From an uncultured Oscillospiraceae bacterium (GTDB lineage: Bacteria > Bacillota > Clostridia > Oscillospirales > Oscillospiraceae): 14,940 nt of DNA. The stretch is from assembly GCA_900758315.1 (NCBI GenBank), contig CAAERF010000543.1, positions 1 through 14,940 of the forward strand, in the 5' to 3' direction. The translations under genes were made by a program, and so were the position numbers. The notes under the pieces were generated by a model that was given only the letters and a program-made list of their open reading frames with translations, was not told the DNA's origin and searched no databases. Shown here piece after piece: positions 1-5,873 of the stretch. Positions within the stretch are counted from its first letter, which is position 1, and every line of letters begins with the position of its first letter.

Positions 1-59
1 CATCGTCCTTTCTGTTTTGGTATATATCTATTATCTCATACTATCGTCTTTTTGTGTGT

Positions 60-90
60 AGTAAGTTTTACTCTCTAGTGTTAAGTTGTA
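60..90 (+). other. Candidate oriT-like motif (MOBV-like), weak
   Basis: A perfect small inverted repeat, AGTAA-GTT-TTACT (60-72), is followed after three bases by TAGTGTTAAG. From memory, MOBV-family transfer origins of the pMV158 type have an inverted repeat followed by a TAGTGTGTTA nick region, so the layout resembles one. The match is short and no relaxase gene is visible in the window. The origin could be broken, unrelated, or only chance similarity. Confidence 0.2.
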
Positions 91-172
91 CGGCTTACGC
101 CGCCCCGCAGCCCCACAAGCGCGCCAAACGGCGGGTGTTCTGGCTGTTTCGTATCCATGTGCTGCGTGTGGC

Positions 173-194
173 ATCTGCCCCACACAGGGCAGAT
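173..194. repeat. Perfect 8-bp inverted repeat (hairpin)
   Basis: ATCTGCCC (173-180) and GGGCAGAT (187-194) are perfectly complementary around a CACACA loop. No run of T follows, so it does not look like an intrinsic terminator. It could be a regulatory or transfer-related structure near the end of a mobile-element module. Its function is unknown. Confidence 0.5.
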
Positions 195-213
195 TTGGGC
201 GGTTACTGCGAGG

Positions 214-274
214 GAATCAGTTCTGATTCACTTTTATGCCTTGTCCTCTGAATAGTGAATCAAATCTGATTCAC
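214..274. promoter_or_regulatory. Pair of related palindromes, possible operator
   Basis: Two similar palindromes lie with centres 43 bp apart, about four helical turns. The first is GAATCAG-TT-CTGATTC (214-229). The second is GTGAATCA-AATC-TGATTCAC (255-274). Both share the GAATCA/TGATTC arms. A repeated palindrome on one face of the helix is typical of dimeric repressor operators, but no adjacent regulator gene is visible. An operator role is inference. Confidence 0.4.
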
Positions 275-438
275 TCTCCGGGCGGGCCTCTTGCCAAAAG
301 CAAGATTTTCTCCTACGCGCTCACGCGGGTCTGACCGCACGGACGCTAGAAAACCTAGCGGTTCAGAAGAAGTTGTATGCGGGAGAGATTACGCAGGCAG
401 AGTACTTTGAGTGGAAGATTATGTGGCCGGAAATATAA
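259..438 (+). pseudogene. Short open-frame remnant, possible C-terminal fragment
   Basis: An open frame runs from just after a stop at 256-258 to TAA at 436-438 without a convincing start codon or ribosome site. Its last 30 or so residues look protein-like, with the segment KLYAGEITQAEYFEWK near the end. The composition suggests the C-terminal tail of a larger mobile-element protein whose front has been lost. I do not recognise the family. A perfect inverted repeat, CGCTAG-AAAAC-CTAGCG (344-360), lies inside it, so the sequence could instead be kept for structure. The rest of bases 1-560 holds no gene I can support. Confidence 0.3.
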
Positions 439-477
439 GGCAATGCCTAGATAAAGGGCAAGCTTTGATTTAATAAT

Positions 478-526
478 AGAGCTTGAAGAGATACAACATT
501 TTGTGGGAATCTTTAGGCTCTTTTTT
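478..526 (+). terminator. Possible intrinsic terminator upstream of hsdM
   Basis: AGAGC (478-482) pairs with GCTCT (517-521), and an inner AAGA/TCTT stem (486-489 with 510-513) stacks above it. A run of six T (521-526) follows at once. The stem is imperfect with a large loop, so strength is uncertain. Its position would insulate hsdM from upstream transcription. Confidence 0.35.
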
Positions 527-562
527 GTTTGTCTGCGCATTGAAATGTTGCACAATTTAATA

Positions 563-591
563 TTGCCCATTCGACACAAAAACTGTATAAT
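563..591 (+). promoter_or_regulatory. Sigma-A-type promoter of hsdM
   Basis: The -35 box TTGCCC (563-568) and a perfect -10 box TATAAT (586-591) are separated by exactly 17 bases. Predicted initiation is near 598, about 30 bases before the hsdM start. It would drive hsdM-hsdS and possibly genes further on. Confidence 0.7.
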
Positions 592-627
592 GTAGTTAAT
601 TAGAATAAAAGTTTGGGGGCTGTATGT

Positions 628-2133
628 ATGGCTGACAAGAACACTGCAAATATCGGATTTGAAAAGCAGATTTGGGATGCCGCCTGCGTTTTGCGCGGCA
701 ATCTGGATGCTTCGGAATATAAAAGTGTTGTTTTGGGTTTGATTTTTCTAAAGTATATCTCTGACCGCTTTGAGGACAAGTACAATCAGCTTGTCGAAGA
801 GGGTGACGGCTTCGAGGAAGACATTGACGAATACACTTCTGAGGGCATCTTCTTTGTACCCTCTGGTGCGCGTTGGAGCGAAATTGCCGCAAAAGCACAC
901 ACCCCGGAGATTGGCACGGTAATTGACGATGCTATGCGTGCTATTGAAAAAGAGAACAAGCGCCTAAAGGACATCTTGCCCAAGAACTTCGCCCGTCCGG
1001 AACTGGACAAGCGTCGCTTGGGCGATGTGGTAGACCTGTTCACCAACATCAAAATGCTGGATCACAGCAACGAAAAGGATGTTCTTGGTCGCACCTACGA
1101 ATACTGCCTGTCCATGTTTGCCGAGCAGGAGGGCAAGCGTGGCGGCGAATTCTTCACGCCGTCCTGCGTTGTGCGCACCTTGGTTGAGATATTGCAGCCG
1201 TTCAAGGGGCGCGTGTATGACCCCTGCTGCGGCAGCGGTGGTATGTTTGTGCAGTCGGCAAAGTTTGTCGAGAACCACAGCGGCAACATCAGCGATATTT
1301 CCATTTACGGACAGGATTCCAACCCTACTACTTGGAAAATGGCGCAGATGAACCTTGCCATTCGCGGCATCGAGCCTGATTTAGGCAAGTATGCGGCAGA
1401 TACCTTCCTAAACGATCAGCACCCTACCATGCGGGCGGATTATATTATGGCTAACCCGCCGTTCAACCTGTCCGATTGGGGCGCAGATAAGTTGCGGGAA
1501 GATGTGCGCTGGAAATACGGTACGCCCCCGGCTGGCAATGCTAACTTTGCATGGTTGCAGCACATGATTTATCACTTGAACCCGTCCGGCGGCAAGATCG
1601 GTATGGTGTTAGCGAATGGTTCTCTTTCTTCCCAATCCGGCGGCGAGGGTGAGATTCGCAAAAATATTATCAACGCGGATCTGGTCGAGTGCATTATTGC
1701 CATGCCCACCCAGTTGTTTTACACAACGCAGATTCCAGTTTCGCTCTGGTTCTTGAACAATCAGAAAAAGCAAGGCGGGAAAACCTTGTTCATTGACGCA
1801 CGCAAGATGGGTACGATGGTCAGCCGCAAGCTGCGCGAACTGACAGATGAGGACATCAAAAAGATTGCCGACACCTACAATGCCTTTGTGGACGGCACAC
1901 CGGAAGATGTAAAGGGGTATTGCGCTGCCGTAACCACGGACAAGATTGCTAAACAGGATTATATCTTAACCCCCGGACGCTATGTTGGTATTGAGGAGCA
2001 AGAAGACGATGGCGAACCGTTTGAGGAAAAGATGGGACGGCTGACCGCTGAATTGTCGGATTTGTTCAAGGAATCTCACCGACTGGAAGATGAAATCCGA
2101 GAAAAGTTGGGGGCAATTGGGTATGAAGTCTGA
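628..2133 (+). CDS. hsdM: Type I RM system DNA methyltransferase subunit HsdM
   Basis: A 501-aa N6-adenine methyltransferase subunit, which with HsdS methylates adenines in the split recognition site and is also needed for restriction by HsdR. Counting from the chosen start, an N-terminal helical HsdM domain (about 8-145) precedes the N6_Mtase domain. That domain has GEFFTP (near 173), the S-adenosylmethionine motif DPCCGSGGMF (near 198) and the catalytic NPPF motif (near 276). Length is normal for the family. The ATG at 628 is chosen because TGGGGG (614-619) lies 8 bases upstream and the protein then begins MADKNTANIGFEKQIWDAA, a usual HsdM start. A TTG at 613 in the same frame is less likely. 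The gene follows a good promoter and overlaps hsdS by 11 bases. Confidence 0.97.
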   Translation: MADKNTANIGFEKQIWDAACVLRGNLDASEYKSVVLGLIFLKYISDRFEDKYNQLVEEGDGFEEDIDEYTSEGIFFVPSGARWSEIAAKAHTPEIGTVIDDAMRAIEKENKRLKDILPKNFARPELDKRRLGDVVDLFTNIKMLDHSNEKDVLGRTYEYCLSMFAEQEGKRGGEFFTPSCVVRTLVEILQPFKGRVYDPCCGSGGMFVQSAKFVENHSGNISDISIYGQDSNPTTWKMAQMNLAIRGIEPDLGKYAADTFLNDQHPTMRADYIMANPPFNLSDWGADKLREDVRWKYGTPPAGNANFAWLQHMIYHLNPSGGKIGMVLANGSLSSQSGGEGEIRKNIINADLVECIIAMPTQLFYTTQIPVSLWFLNNQKKQGGKTLFIDARKMGTMVSRKLRELTDEDIKKIADTYNAFVDGTPEDVKGYCAAVTTDKIAKQDYILTPGRYVGIEEQEDDGEPFEEKMGRLTAELSDLFKESHRLEDEIREKLGAIGYEV

Positions 2134-3298
2134 ATGGGTTACAATGAAAGCATCTGACTTTATTGAGTTCAATCCCCGTCTGAGTCTAAAAAAGGGAACT
2201 CTTGCAACGAAAATTGCAATGGACAAATTGCAGCCATTTACCAAAAGGATTGATATAACCGAGAAAGCACTATATTCAGGAGGCGCTAAGTTTTGCAACG
2301 GGGATACAATTCTGGCGCGAATTACCCCTTGCCTTGAAAATGGAAAAACTGCCTTTGTTGATATTTTACAAGAGGGTGAAGCGGGCTTTGGTTCGACAGA
2401 ATTTATCGTTATGCGGGCTAAGGAAGGAGTCAGCGATCCACAGTTTGTCTATTATGTAGCCATCAGTCCTTTTTTTCGCGAAAGAGCCATTAAATCTATG
2501 GTGGGATCATCTGGACGGCAACGAGTGCAGCAAAGCGTGATCGAAAACCTCGAATTATCCGTACCACCGCTCCAAATTCAAAAGGAAATTGGTTCCTTTC
2601 TATCGGAAATAGACAAAAAAATCGCCGTTAATAATCAGATAAACGATAATTTATATGAGATGGTCAACGCTTATTACACATCGCTTTTTAAGGATGTTGA
2701 ATGCGAAATGACCACCATCGGCAACTATGCCGAGCGCATATACAGTGGTGGAACTCCAACAACATCAAACGCTGCATATTGGGATGGCGCGTTCGGTTGG
2801 TTTTCATCCGGCGAGACACGAAATCGTTTTGTGATCTCAACAGAGAAGACCATTACGCAAGCTGGTATTGACAATTCTTCTACCAAACTTGCGGCGAAGC
2901 ACGATATTGTCATGGCATCTGCCGGTCAAGGCTTTACGAGAGGTCAGACATCCATGCTCTTGATTGATACTTATGTCAATCAGTCCGTAATCGTCATTCA
3001 TGCCGAGAGGAAAGTCCTGCCGTATCTGTTTTGGAACTTGGCAAACCGGTATGAAGAACTTCGCGCAATCTCAGACTCAAGTAGTATTCGAGGTAGTTTG
3101 ACAACAAAAATGATCGCCGCATTTGAAATTCCTCTCGCAAATGAGGAATCACTTCAAGCATTTTCTGATTTTTCTTGGTCTGTTATACCTAAAATCGAGA
3201 ATAACCTTCTCGAAAATGAGCGTTTGGCTGCGCTGCGAGACAACTTATTGCCGAAGCTCATGTCCGGCGAGATCGATGTTTCCAACATCCAGCTCTAA
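2123..3298 (+). CDS. hsdS: Type I RM specificity subunit HsdS (complete, expressed orientation)
   Basis: A 391-aa DNA-recognition subunit with two target recognition domains (TRDs) and two conserved spacer helices. TRD1 covers about residues 1-150 (motif RITPCLENGKTAF). The central conserved helix QIQKEIGSFLSEIDKKI runs to NDNLYEM near 180. TRD2 follows (SGGTPTTSNAAYW), and the C-terminal conserved helix ends LAALRDNLLPKLMSGEID. The start at 2123 overlaps the end of hsdM, implying translational coupling. It gives a typical HsdS beginning (MKSEW). An in-frame ATG at 2090 would overlap further and is less likely. Codons for INDNL at about residue 173 are recombination site 1, and site 2 covers the stop, so the whole second half lies in an invertible segment. 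Inversion would truncate the protein just after the central helix. Confidence 0.95.
   Translation: MKSEWVTMKASDFIEFNPRLSLKKGTLATKIAMDKLQPFTKRIDITEKALYSGGAKFCNGDTILARITPCLENGKTAFVDILQEGEAGFGSTEFIVMRAKEGVSDPQFVYYVAISPFFRERAIKSMVGSSGRQRVQQSVIENLELSVPPLQIQKEIGSFLSEIDKKIAVNNQINDNLYEMVNAYYTSLFKDVECEMTTIGNYAERIYSGGTPTTSNAAYWDGAFGWFSSGETRNRFVISTEKTITQAGIDNSSTKLAAKHDIVMASAGQGFTRGQTSMLLIDTYVNQSVIVIHAERKVLPYLFWNLANRYEELRAISDSSSIRGSLTTKMIAAFEIPLANEESLQAFSDFSWSVIPKIENNLLENERLAALRDNLLPKLMSGEIDVSNIQL
2638..2655 (+). repeat. Recombination site 1 (inside hsdS)
   Basis: GATAAACGATAATTTATA lies in the hsdS codons for the central helix and encodes INDNLY. The core is a small dyad, ATAAA-CGATAA-TTTAT: 5-bp arms around an asymmetric 6-bp spacer. 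This is the usual form of a tyrosine-recombinase crossover site. Seventeen bases (2639-2655) match site 4 perfectly in inverted orientation. Confidence 0.85.
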
Positions 3299-3319
3299 GC
3301 CGCTAAATTATCGTTTATC
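3290..3319 (-). repeat. Recombination site 2 (hsdS 3' end)
   Basis: A 30-bp sequence that is a perfect inverted copy of 5161-5190. It starts in the last codons of hsdS, includes the TAA stop, and ends in the inverted core TAAATTATCGTTTAT. Read on the opposite strand it encodes INDNLAA and a stop, so an inverted cassette automatically closes the upstream half-gene. Confidence 0.88.
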
Positions 3320-3340
3320 CGATGAAAGGAAAGGTTCATA

Positions 3341-3538
3341 ATGCAATACTTTAGAGGTGCCCCTGTTGAGAAAATAGGATATTGTAAATGCCAACAACAT
3401 CGTAGTATAACATCTGAAATTGAAGAATGGGGATACTGGGATGTTTGCTGTGTATGTGGAAAACCACTTGAAGACGGTTTTCATTACTATAATCATTATG
3501 ATGGTGAAGATCACGATGACATAGATTTGTATAACTAA
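3341..3538 (+). CDS. Small zinc-ribbon-like protein of unknown function
   Basis: A 65-aa protein with a strong ribosome site, AAAGGAAAGG (3325-3334), six bases before the ATG. The sequence shows a CKCQQH motif near residue 15 and CCVCGK near residue 36. These are paired cysteine groups that could bind one zinc ion, as in a zinc ribbon. A very acidic, histidine-rich tail follows (HYYNHYDGEDHDD). It begins 22 bases after site 2 and lies in the invertible middle block with the recombinase. An accessory role in recombination or regulation is possible but is only inferred from position. No function is assigned. Confidence 0.75.
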   Translation: MQYFRGAPVEKIGYCKCQQHRSITSEIEEWGYWDVCCVCGKPLEDGFHYYNHYDGEDHDDIDLYN

Positions 3539-3555
3539 ACATCCGTTACTCTTAC

Positions 3556-3590
3556 CAGTGGCGAGAGTTCACCCAAAAGAACTGCCACTG
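3556..3590 (+). repeat. Strong hairpin between the zinc-ribbon gene and the recombinase
   Basis: CAGTGGC (3556-3562) pairs with GCCACTG (3584-3590), and AGTTC (3566-3570) pairs with GAACT (3579-3583) inside it around an 8-base loop. There is no T run after it, so it is a poor intrinsic terminator. It ends 21 bases before the recombinase ribosome site and may stabilise or attenuate the message. Confidence 0.55.
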
Positions 3591-3624
3591 TATGCCGTTC
3601 TCTTACAAATTGGAGGAGAACGCT

Positions 3625-4605
3625 ATGAAAGAAGAACTTATAAATCAAATCCAAATTCAAATGCTGCCATTTTTGAATAATGCGCAACTAGAAATGCTTC
3701 AATCTGTGTTGGAACACGCTTTTTACGGTGTTTCCGTTACGAATGAAGGTTCGACAGCAACCATAGGTGAAAACTACGTTGCAGCGTTTGTTGCAGCAAA
3801 GCGCATTGAGGGCTGTTCCGAGAAAACGTTGGCTTACTACCAAAACACTATCCAAGCGATGATTTCCGGCATAGGCAAAGCTGCACAGCAAATCACAACC
3901 GAGGATTTGCGAGCCTATCTGACGGAATATCAAAACGAACACAAAATCAGCCGCGTAACGATAGATAATATTCGCCGCATCCTTTCCAGCTTCTTCTCCT
4001 GGTTGGAGGACGAGGACTACATTGTAAAAAGCCCTGTTCGCCGTATTCATAAAGTGAAAACCGCCAAGATAATTAAGGAGACCTACACGGACGAGGCTTT
4101 AGAGCTGATGCGAGATAACGCACCCAGCCTGCGGGATTTAGCTATTATTGATCTGTTGGCTTCGTCCGGAATGCGTGTTGGCGAATTGGTAACGCTGAAT
4201 CGGGATGATATAAACTTTGCCGAGCGAGAGTGTGTAGTTTTCGGTAAAGGCGACAAAGAACGTTTGGTCTACTTCGATGCCCGCACAAAAATACACTTAC
4301 AAAACTACTTGGTCGGTCGTGATGATGATAATTCGGCATTGTTTGTTTCTCTGAAATTTCCGCACAACCGTTTACAAATTGGCGGTGTAGAAACGATGCT
4401 ACGCGGACTTGGCCGACAACTCAACCTTACAAAAGTACACCCGCACAAATTCCGGCGTACCCTTGCAACCTCGGCTATAGATAAGGGTATGCCAATAGAA
4501 CAAGTTCAGCAGCTTTTAGGGCATCAAAAAATCGACACCACAATGCACTATGCAATGGTAAAACAGCAAAATGTAAAGAATGGACATAGAAAATATATAG
4601 GGTAA
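3625..4605 (+). CDS. Tyrosine recombinase (XerC/D-like), probable hsdS invertase
   Basis: A 326-aa site-specific recombinase. An N-terminal SAM-like DNA-binding domain (about 45-140) contains FVAAKRIEGCSEKTLAYY. The catalytic domain follows, with R184 (SSGMRVGEL), K208 (GKGDKERLVY), H274 and R277 (HPHKFRR), H300 (LLGH) and nucleophile Y309 (MHYAMV). All usual active-site residues are present, so it should be active. The ATG at 3625 has a strong GGAGGAG six bases before it; an in-frame ATG at 3592 lacks one and overlaps the hairpin. The gene sits between the two hsdS cassettes, as recombinases of known phase-variable type I systems do, and the four core sites nearby suit this enzyme class. That it acts on those sites is inference. 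Confidence 0.93.
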   Translation: MKEELINQIQIQMLPFLNNAQLEMLQSVLEHAFYGVSVTNEGSTATIGENYVAAFVAAKRIEGCSEKTLAYYQNTIQAMISGIGKAAQQITTEDLRAYLTEYQNEHKISRVTIDNIRRILSSFFSWLEDEDYIVKSPVRRIHKVKTAKIIKETYTDEALELMRDNAPSLRDLAIIDLLASSGMRVGELVTLNRDDINFAERECVVFGKGDKERLVYFDARTKIHLQNYLVGRDDDNSALFVSLKFPHNRLQIGGVETMLRGLGRQLNLTKVHPHKFRRTLATSAIDKGMPIEQVQQLLGHQKIDTTMHYAMVKQQNVKNGHRKYIG

Positions 4606-4624
4606 GAGAGTTGGTGTATTATAA

Positions 4625-5185
4625 ATGCGCGAAATAGAGTTATCTTCAGTAATAACAGATATTGCAGCTGGACCATTCGGCTCAAATTTAAAGGTTGAAT
4701 GTTTCGTCCCTTCCGGATTTCCTATAGTCGATGGCGCAAACCTAAAGAGTTACAAAGTGACCGATAATATTACGAAGTTTGTAACAGAAAAAAAGGCGCG
4801 TTCGCTTGGACGTTCGATTGCAAAGCGTGGAGATGTAATAGTTACTATTAGTGGAACGTTAGGACAGATTTCCTATATTCCGGATGATTCAAAGTATACA
4901 GAGTACTTATGCTCACAACGGCAATTCCGGGTTTCGTTTGATGAAAGCAAGGTCTATGCTCCTTATTTAGTGTTTTATTTTCACACATATGAAGGGCAAA
5001 ACAAAATTTTGTCCTTCGCAAATCAAACGGGTGTTCCAGCTTTATCTCAACCATTGAAAAATTTCAAAAAAATACGCTTACAGCTCCCACCTCTTGAGCA
5101 ACAGAAGAAAATTGCAAGTGTAATAGAAGCCATTAATCGTAAAATCGAATACAATCAGAAGATAAACGATAATTTAGCGGCTTAG
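4625..5185 (+). CDS. hsdS: 5' half of a second HsdS (truncated by inverted cassette)
   Basis: 186 aa, about half of a normal HsdS: one target recognition domain (about 1-145; it contains GDVIVTISGTLGQ) followed by the central conserved helix LPPLEQQKKIASVIEAINRK. It ends INDNLAA at recombination site 3. The stop codon (5183-5185) comes from the inverted repeat, not from a normal gene end. The TRD is unlike that of the complete hsdS, so it should recognise a different half-site. Inversion between sites 3 and 4 would restore a full gene. From known cases (EcoDXXI and NgoAV HsdS truncations), half-subunits with one TRD and the helix can pair as homodimers, so it may work even in this state. The ribosome site is weak (TTGGTG, 8 bases upstream). 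Confidence 0.85.
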   Translation: MREIELSSVITDIAAGPFGSNLKVECFVPSGFPIVDGANLKSYKVTDNITKFVTEKKARSLGRSIAKRGDVIVTISGTLGQISYIPDDSKYTEYLCSQRQFRVSFDESKVYAPYLVFYFHTYEGQNKILSFANQTGVPALSQPLKNFKKIRLQLPPLEQQKKIASVIEAINRKIEYNQKINDNLAA

Positions 5186-5190
5186 AGCTG
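5161..5190 (+). repeat. Recombination site 3 (junction of half hsdS and silent cassette)
   Basis: Perfect 30-bp inverted partner of 3290-3319. The + strand carries the last codons and TAG stop of the half hsdS. The - strand carries the last codons and TAA stop of the silent cassette. Thus two genes converge and end within the same site, with stop codons overlapping at 5182-5185. Confidence 0.88.
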
Positions 5191-5838
5191 AACGTCGGAG
5201 ACGTCGATCTCGCCGGTCATCAGCTTTGGTAGTAGTTCATCCCTAAGTGCAGCCAGCTTACGAGACTCAATCCGGTTCGAGATTATCAGCTCAAAAATAG
5301 GCTGCATGATAGAGTTGAAGCTTGTATAGTCTTCTTCGCAAGGAATTAAGACCTCTGCTTTGGCAAGTTCCTCACGTTTGATGTGCCCCATTGTTGTTGC
5401 CTTATCAGCAGCGATTGCAATAAAACGGGCAAGGTGGTGAGCCGTCCACAGGTAGTAAAACCACTTGTCATAGACGTCTGATGTAACCTTGAAAAGGTGC
5501 TGATTCAAGCCGCAAGTTCCCCCGCACCATATATCAACAAGTAGACTTCCGGACCAAGAGAAGACGACATCGCCATCGTGAATGATGTATTCGGGCTTGA
5601 TACTCAAGGAGCAGAGCTCACTACTATCATCACATGAACCTTGGCGGAGTTCCTTAATCTTCAATACCGGAAGACCTATTTCATTCCCTTGAGGACGGAA
5701 CTTCTGCATGGCAAGTCCATTCAAGTAATTGGCGATGTCTAAGAGATTGCCTTTTCTCCATCTAGCAGGGATGGCATCAATATTGATAAAATGGTTGTCA
5801 AAGATAGCTTTGGCTTGAGCGTATAAATTATCGTTTAT
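5182..5838 (-). CDS. hsdS: Silent 3' half of HsdS (inverted cassette, no start codon)
   Basis: On the - strand an uninterrupted frame runs from site 4 (5838) to the stop at 5182. It begins with INDNLYAQAKAIFDN in the same frame as the site in hsdS. It then has a full recognition domain (ANYLNGLAMQKFRPQG, GDVVFSWSGSLLVD, LNQHLFKVTSD, ATTMGHIKRE). It ends LAALRDELLPKLMTGEID, matching the C-terminus of the complete HsdS. An in-frame TAG lies just outside site 4, and there is no proper start or ribosome site, so it is stored rather than expressed. A TTG at 5722-5724 could be read as a start but would cut off the front of the domain. Inversion at 3-4 attaches it to the half hsdS at 4625; inversion at 1-4 attaches it to the complete gene's 5' half. 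Confidence 0.88.
   Translation of the reverse strand: MNDNLYAQAKAIFDNHFINIDAIPARWRKGNLLDIANYLNGLAMQKFRPQGNEIGLPVLKIKELRQGSCDDSSELCSLSIKPEYIIHDGDVVFSWSGSLLVDIWCGGTCGLNQHLFKVTSDVYDKWFYYLWTAHHLARFIAIAADKATTMGHIKREELAKAEVLIPCEEDYTSFNSIMQPIFELIISNRIESRKLAALRDELLPKLMTGEIDVSDVQL
5822..5838 (-). repeat. Recombination site 4
   Basis: TATAAATTATCGTTTAT is a perfect 17-bp inverted partner of 2639-2655 in hsdS. It marks the outer end of the silent cassette and lies 35 bases before the next gene. Flanking bases differ from site 1, so 17 bp is the limit of identity. Confidence 0.85.
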
Positions 5839-5873
5839 GCCCTAAGGTTGTTCCTTCACAGTCGAGGTGCTTT

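Larger units (their letters stand above)
2638..5838. other. hsdS inversion locus (shufflon) with four recombination sites
   Basis: Four copies of one core, ATAAACGATAATTTA, lie at 2639-2653, 3304-3318, 5162-5176 and 5824-5838. They alternate in orientation (+,-,+,-). Sites 1-2 bracket the 3' half of hsdS, and sites 3-4 bracket the 3' half of the second hsdS, stored backwards. A tyrosine recombinase lies between the pairs. Inversion at 3-4 would complete the second hsdS. Inversion at 1-2 would switch off the first. Inversion at 1-4 would join the first 5' half to the second 3' half. Recombination between same-orientation sites (1-3 or 2-4) would delete the recombinase. Phase-variable hsdS loci with recombinases are a known class; this layout is read directly from the sequence and the dynamics are inferred. 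Confidence 0.88.

Noticed and set aside
54..251. 65-aa open frame at the left edge
   Set aside because: It has no ribosome site, its sequence is low in protein-like character, and it runs through several palindromes. It is most likely non-coding.
5182..5724. Independent 180-aa gene on the - strand starting at TTG 5724
   Set aside because: The frame continues open to recombination site 4, with HsdS helix residues before the TTG and no ribosome site, so it is a stored half-gene and not a stand-alone gene.
5795..5827. Promoter TTGTCA ... TATAAA before the 413-aa gene
   Set aside because: The boxes are 21 bases apart, too far for a standard promoter, and the TATAAA belongs to recombination site 4.
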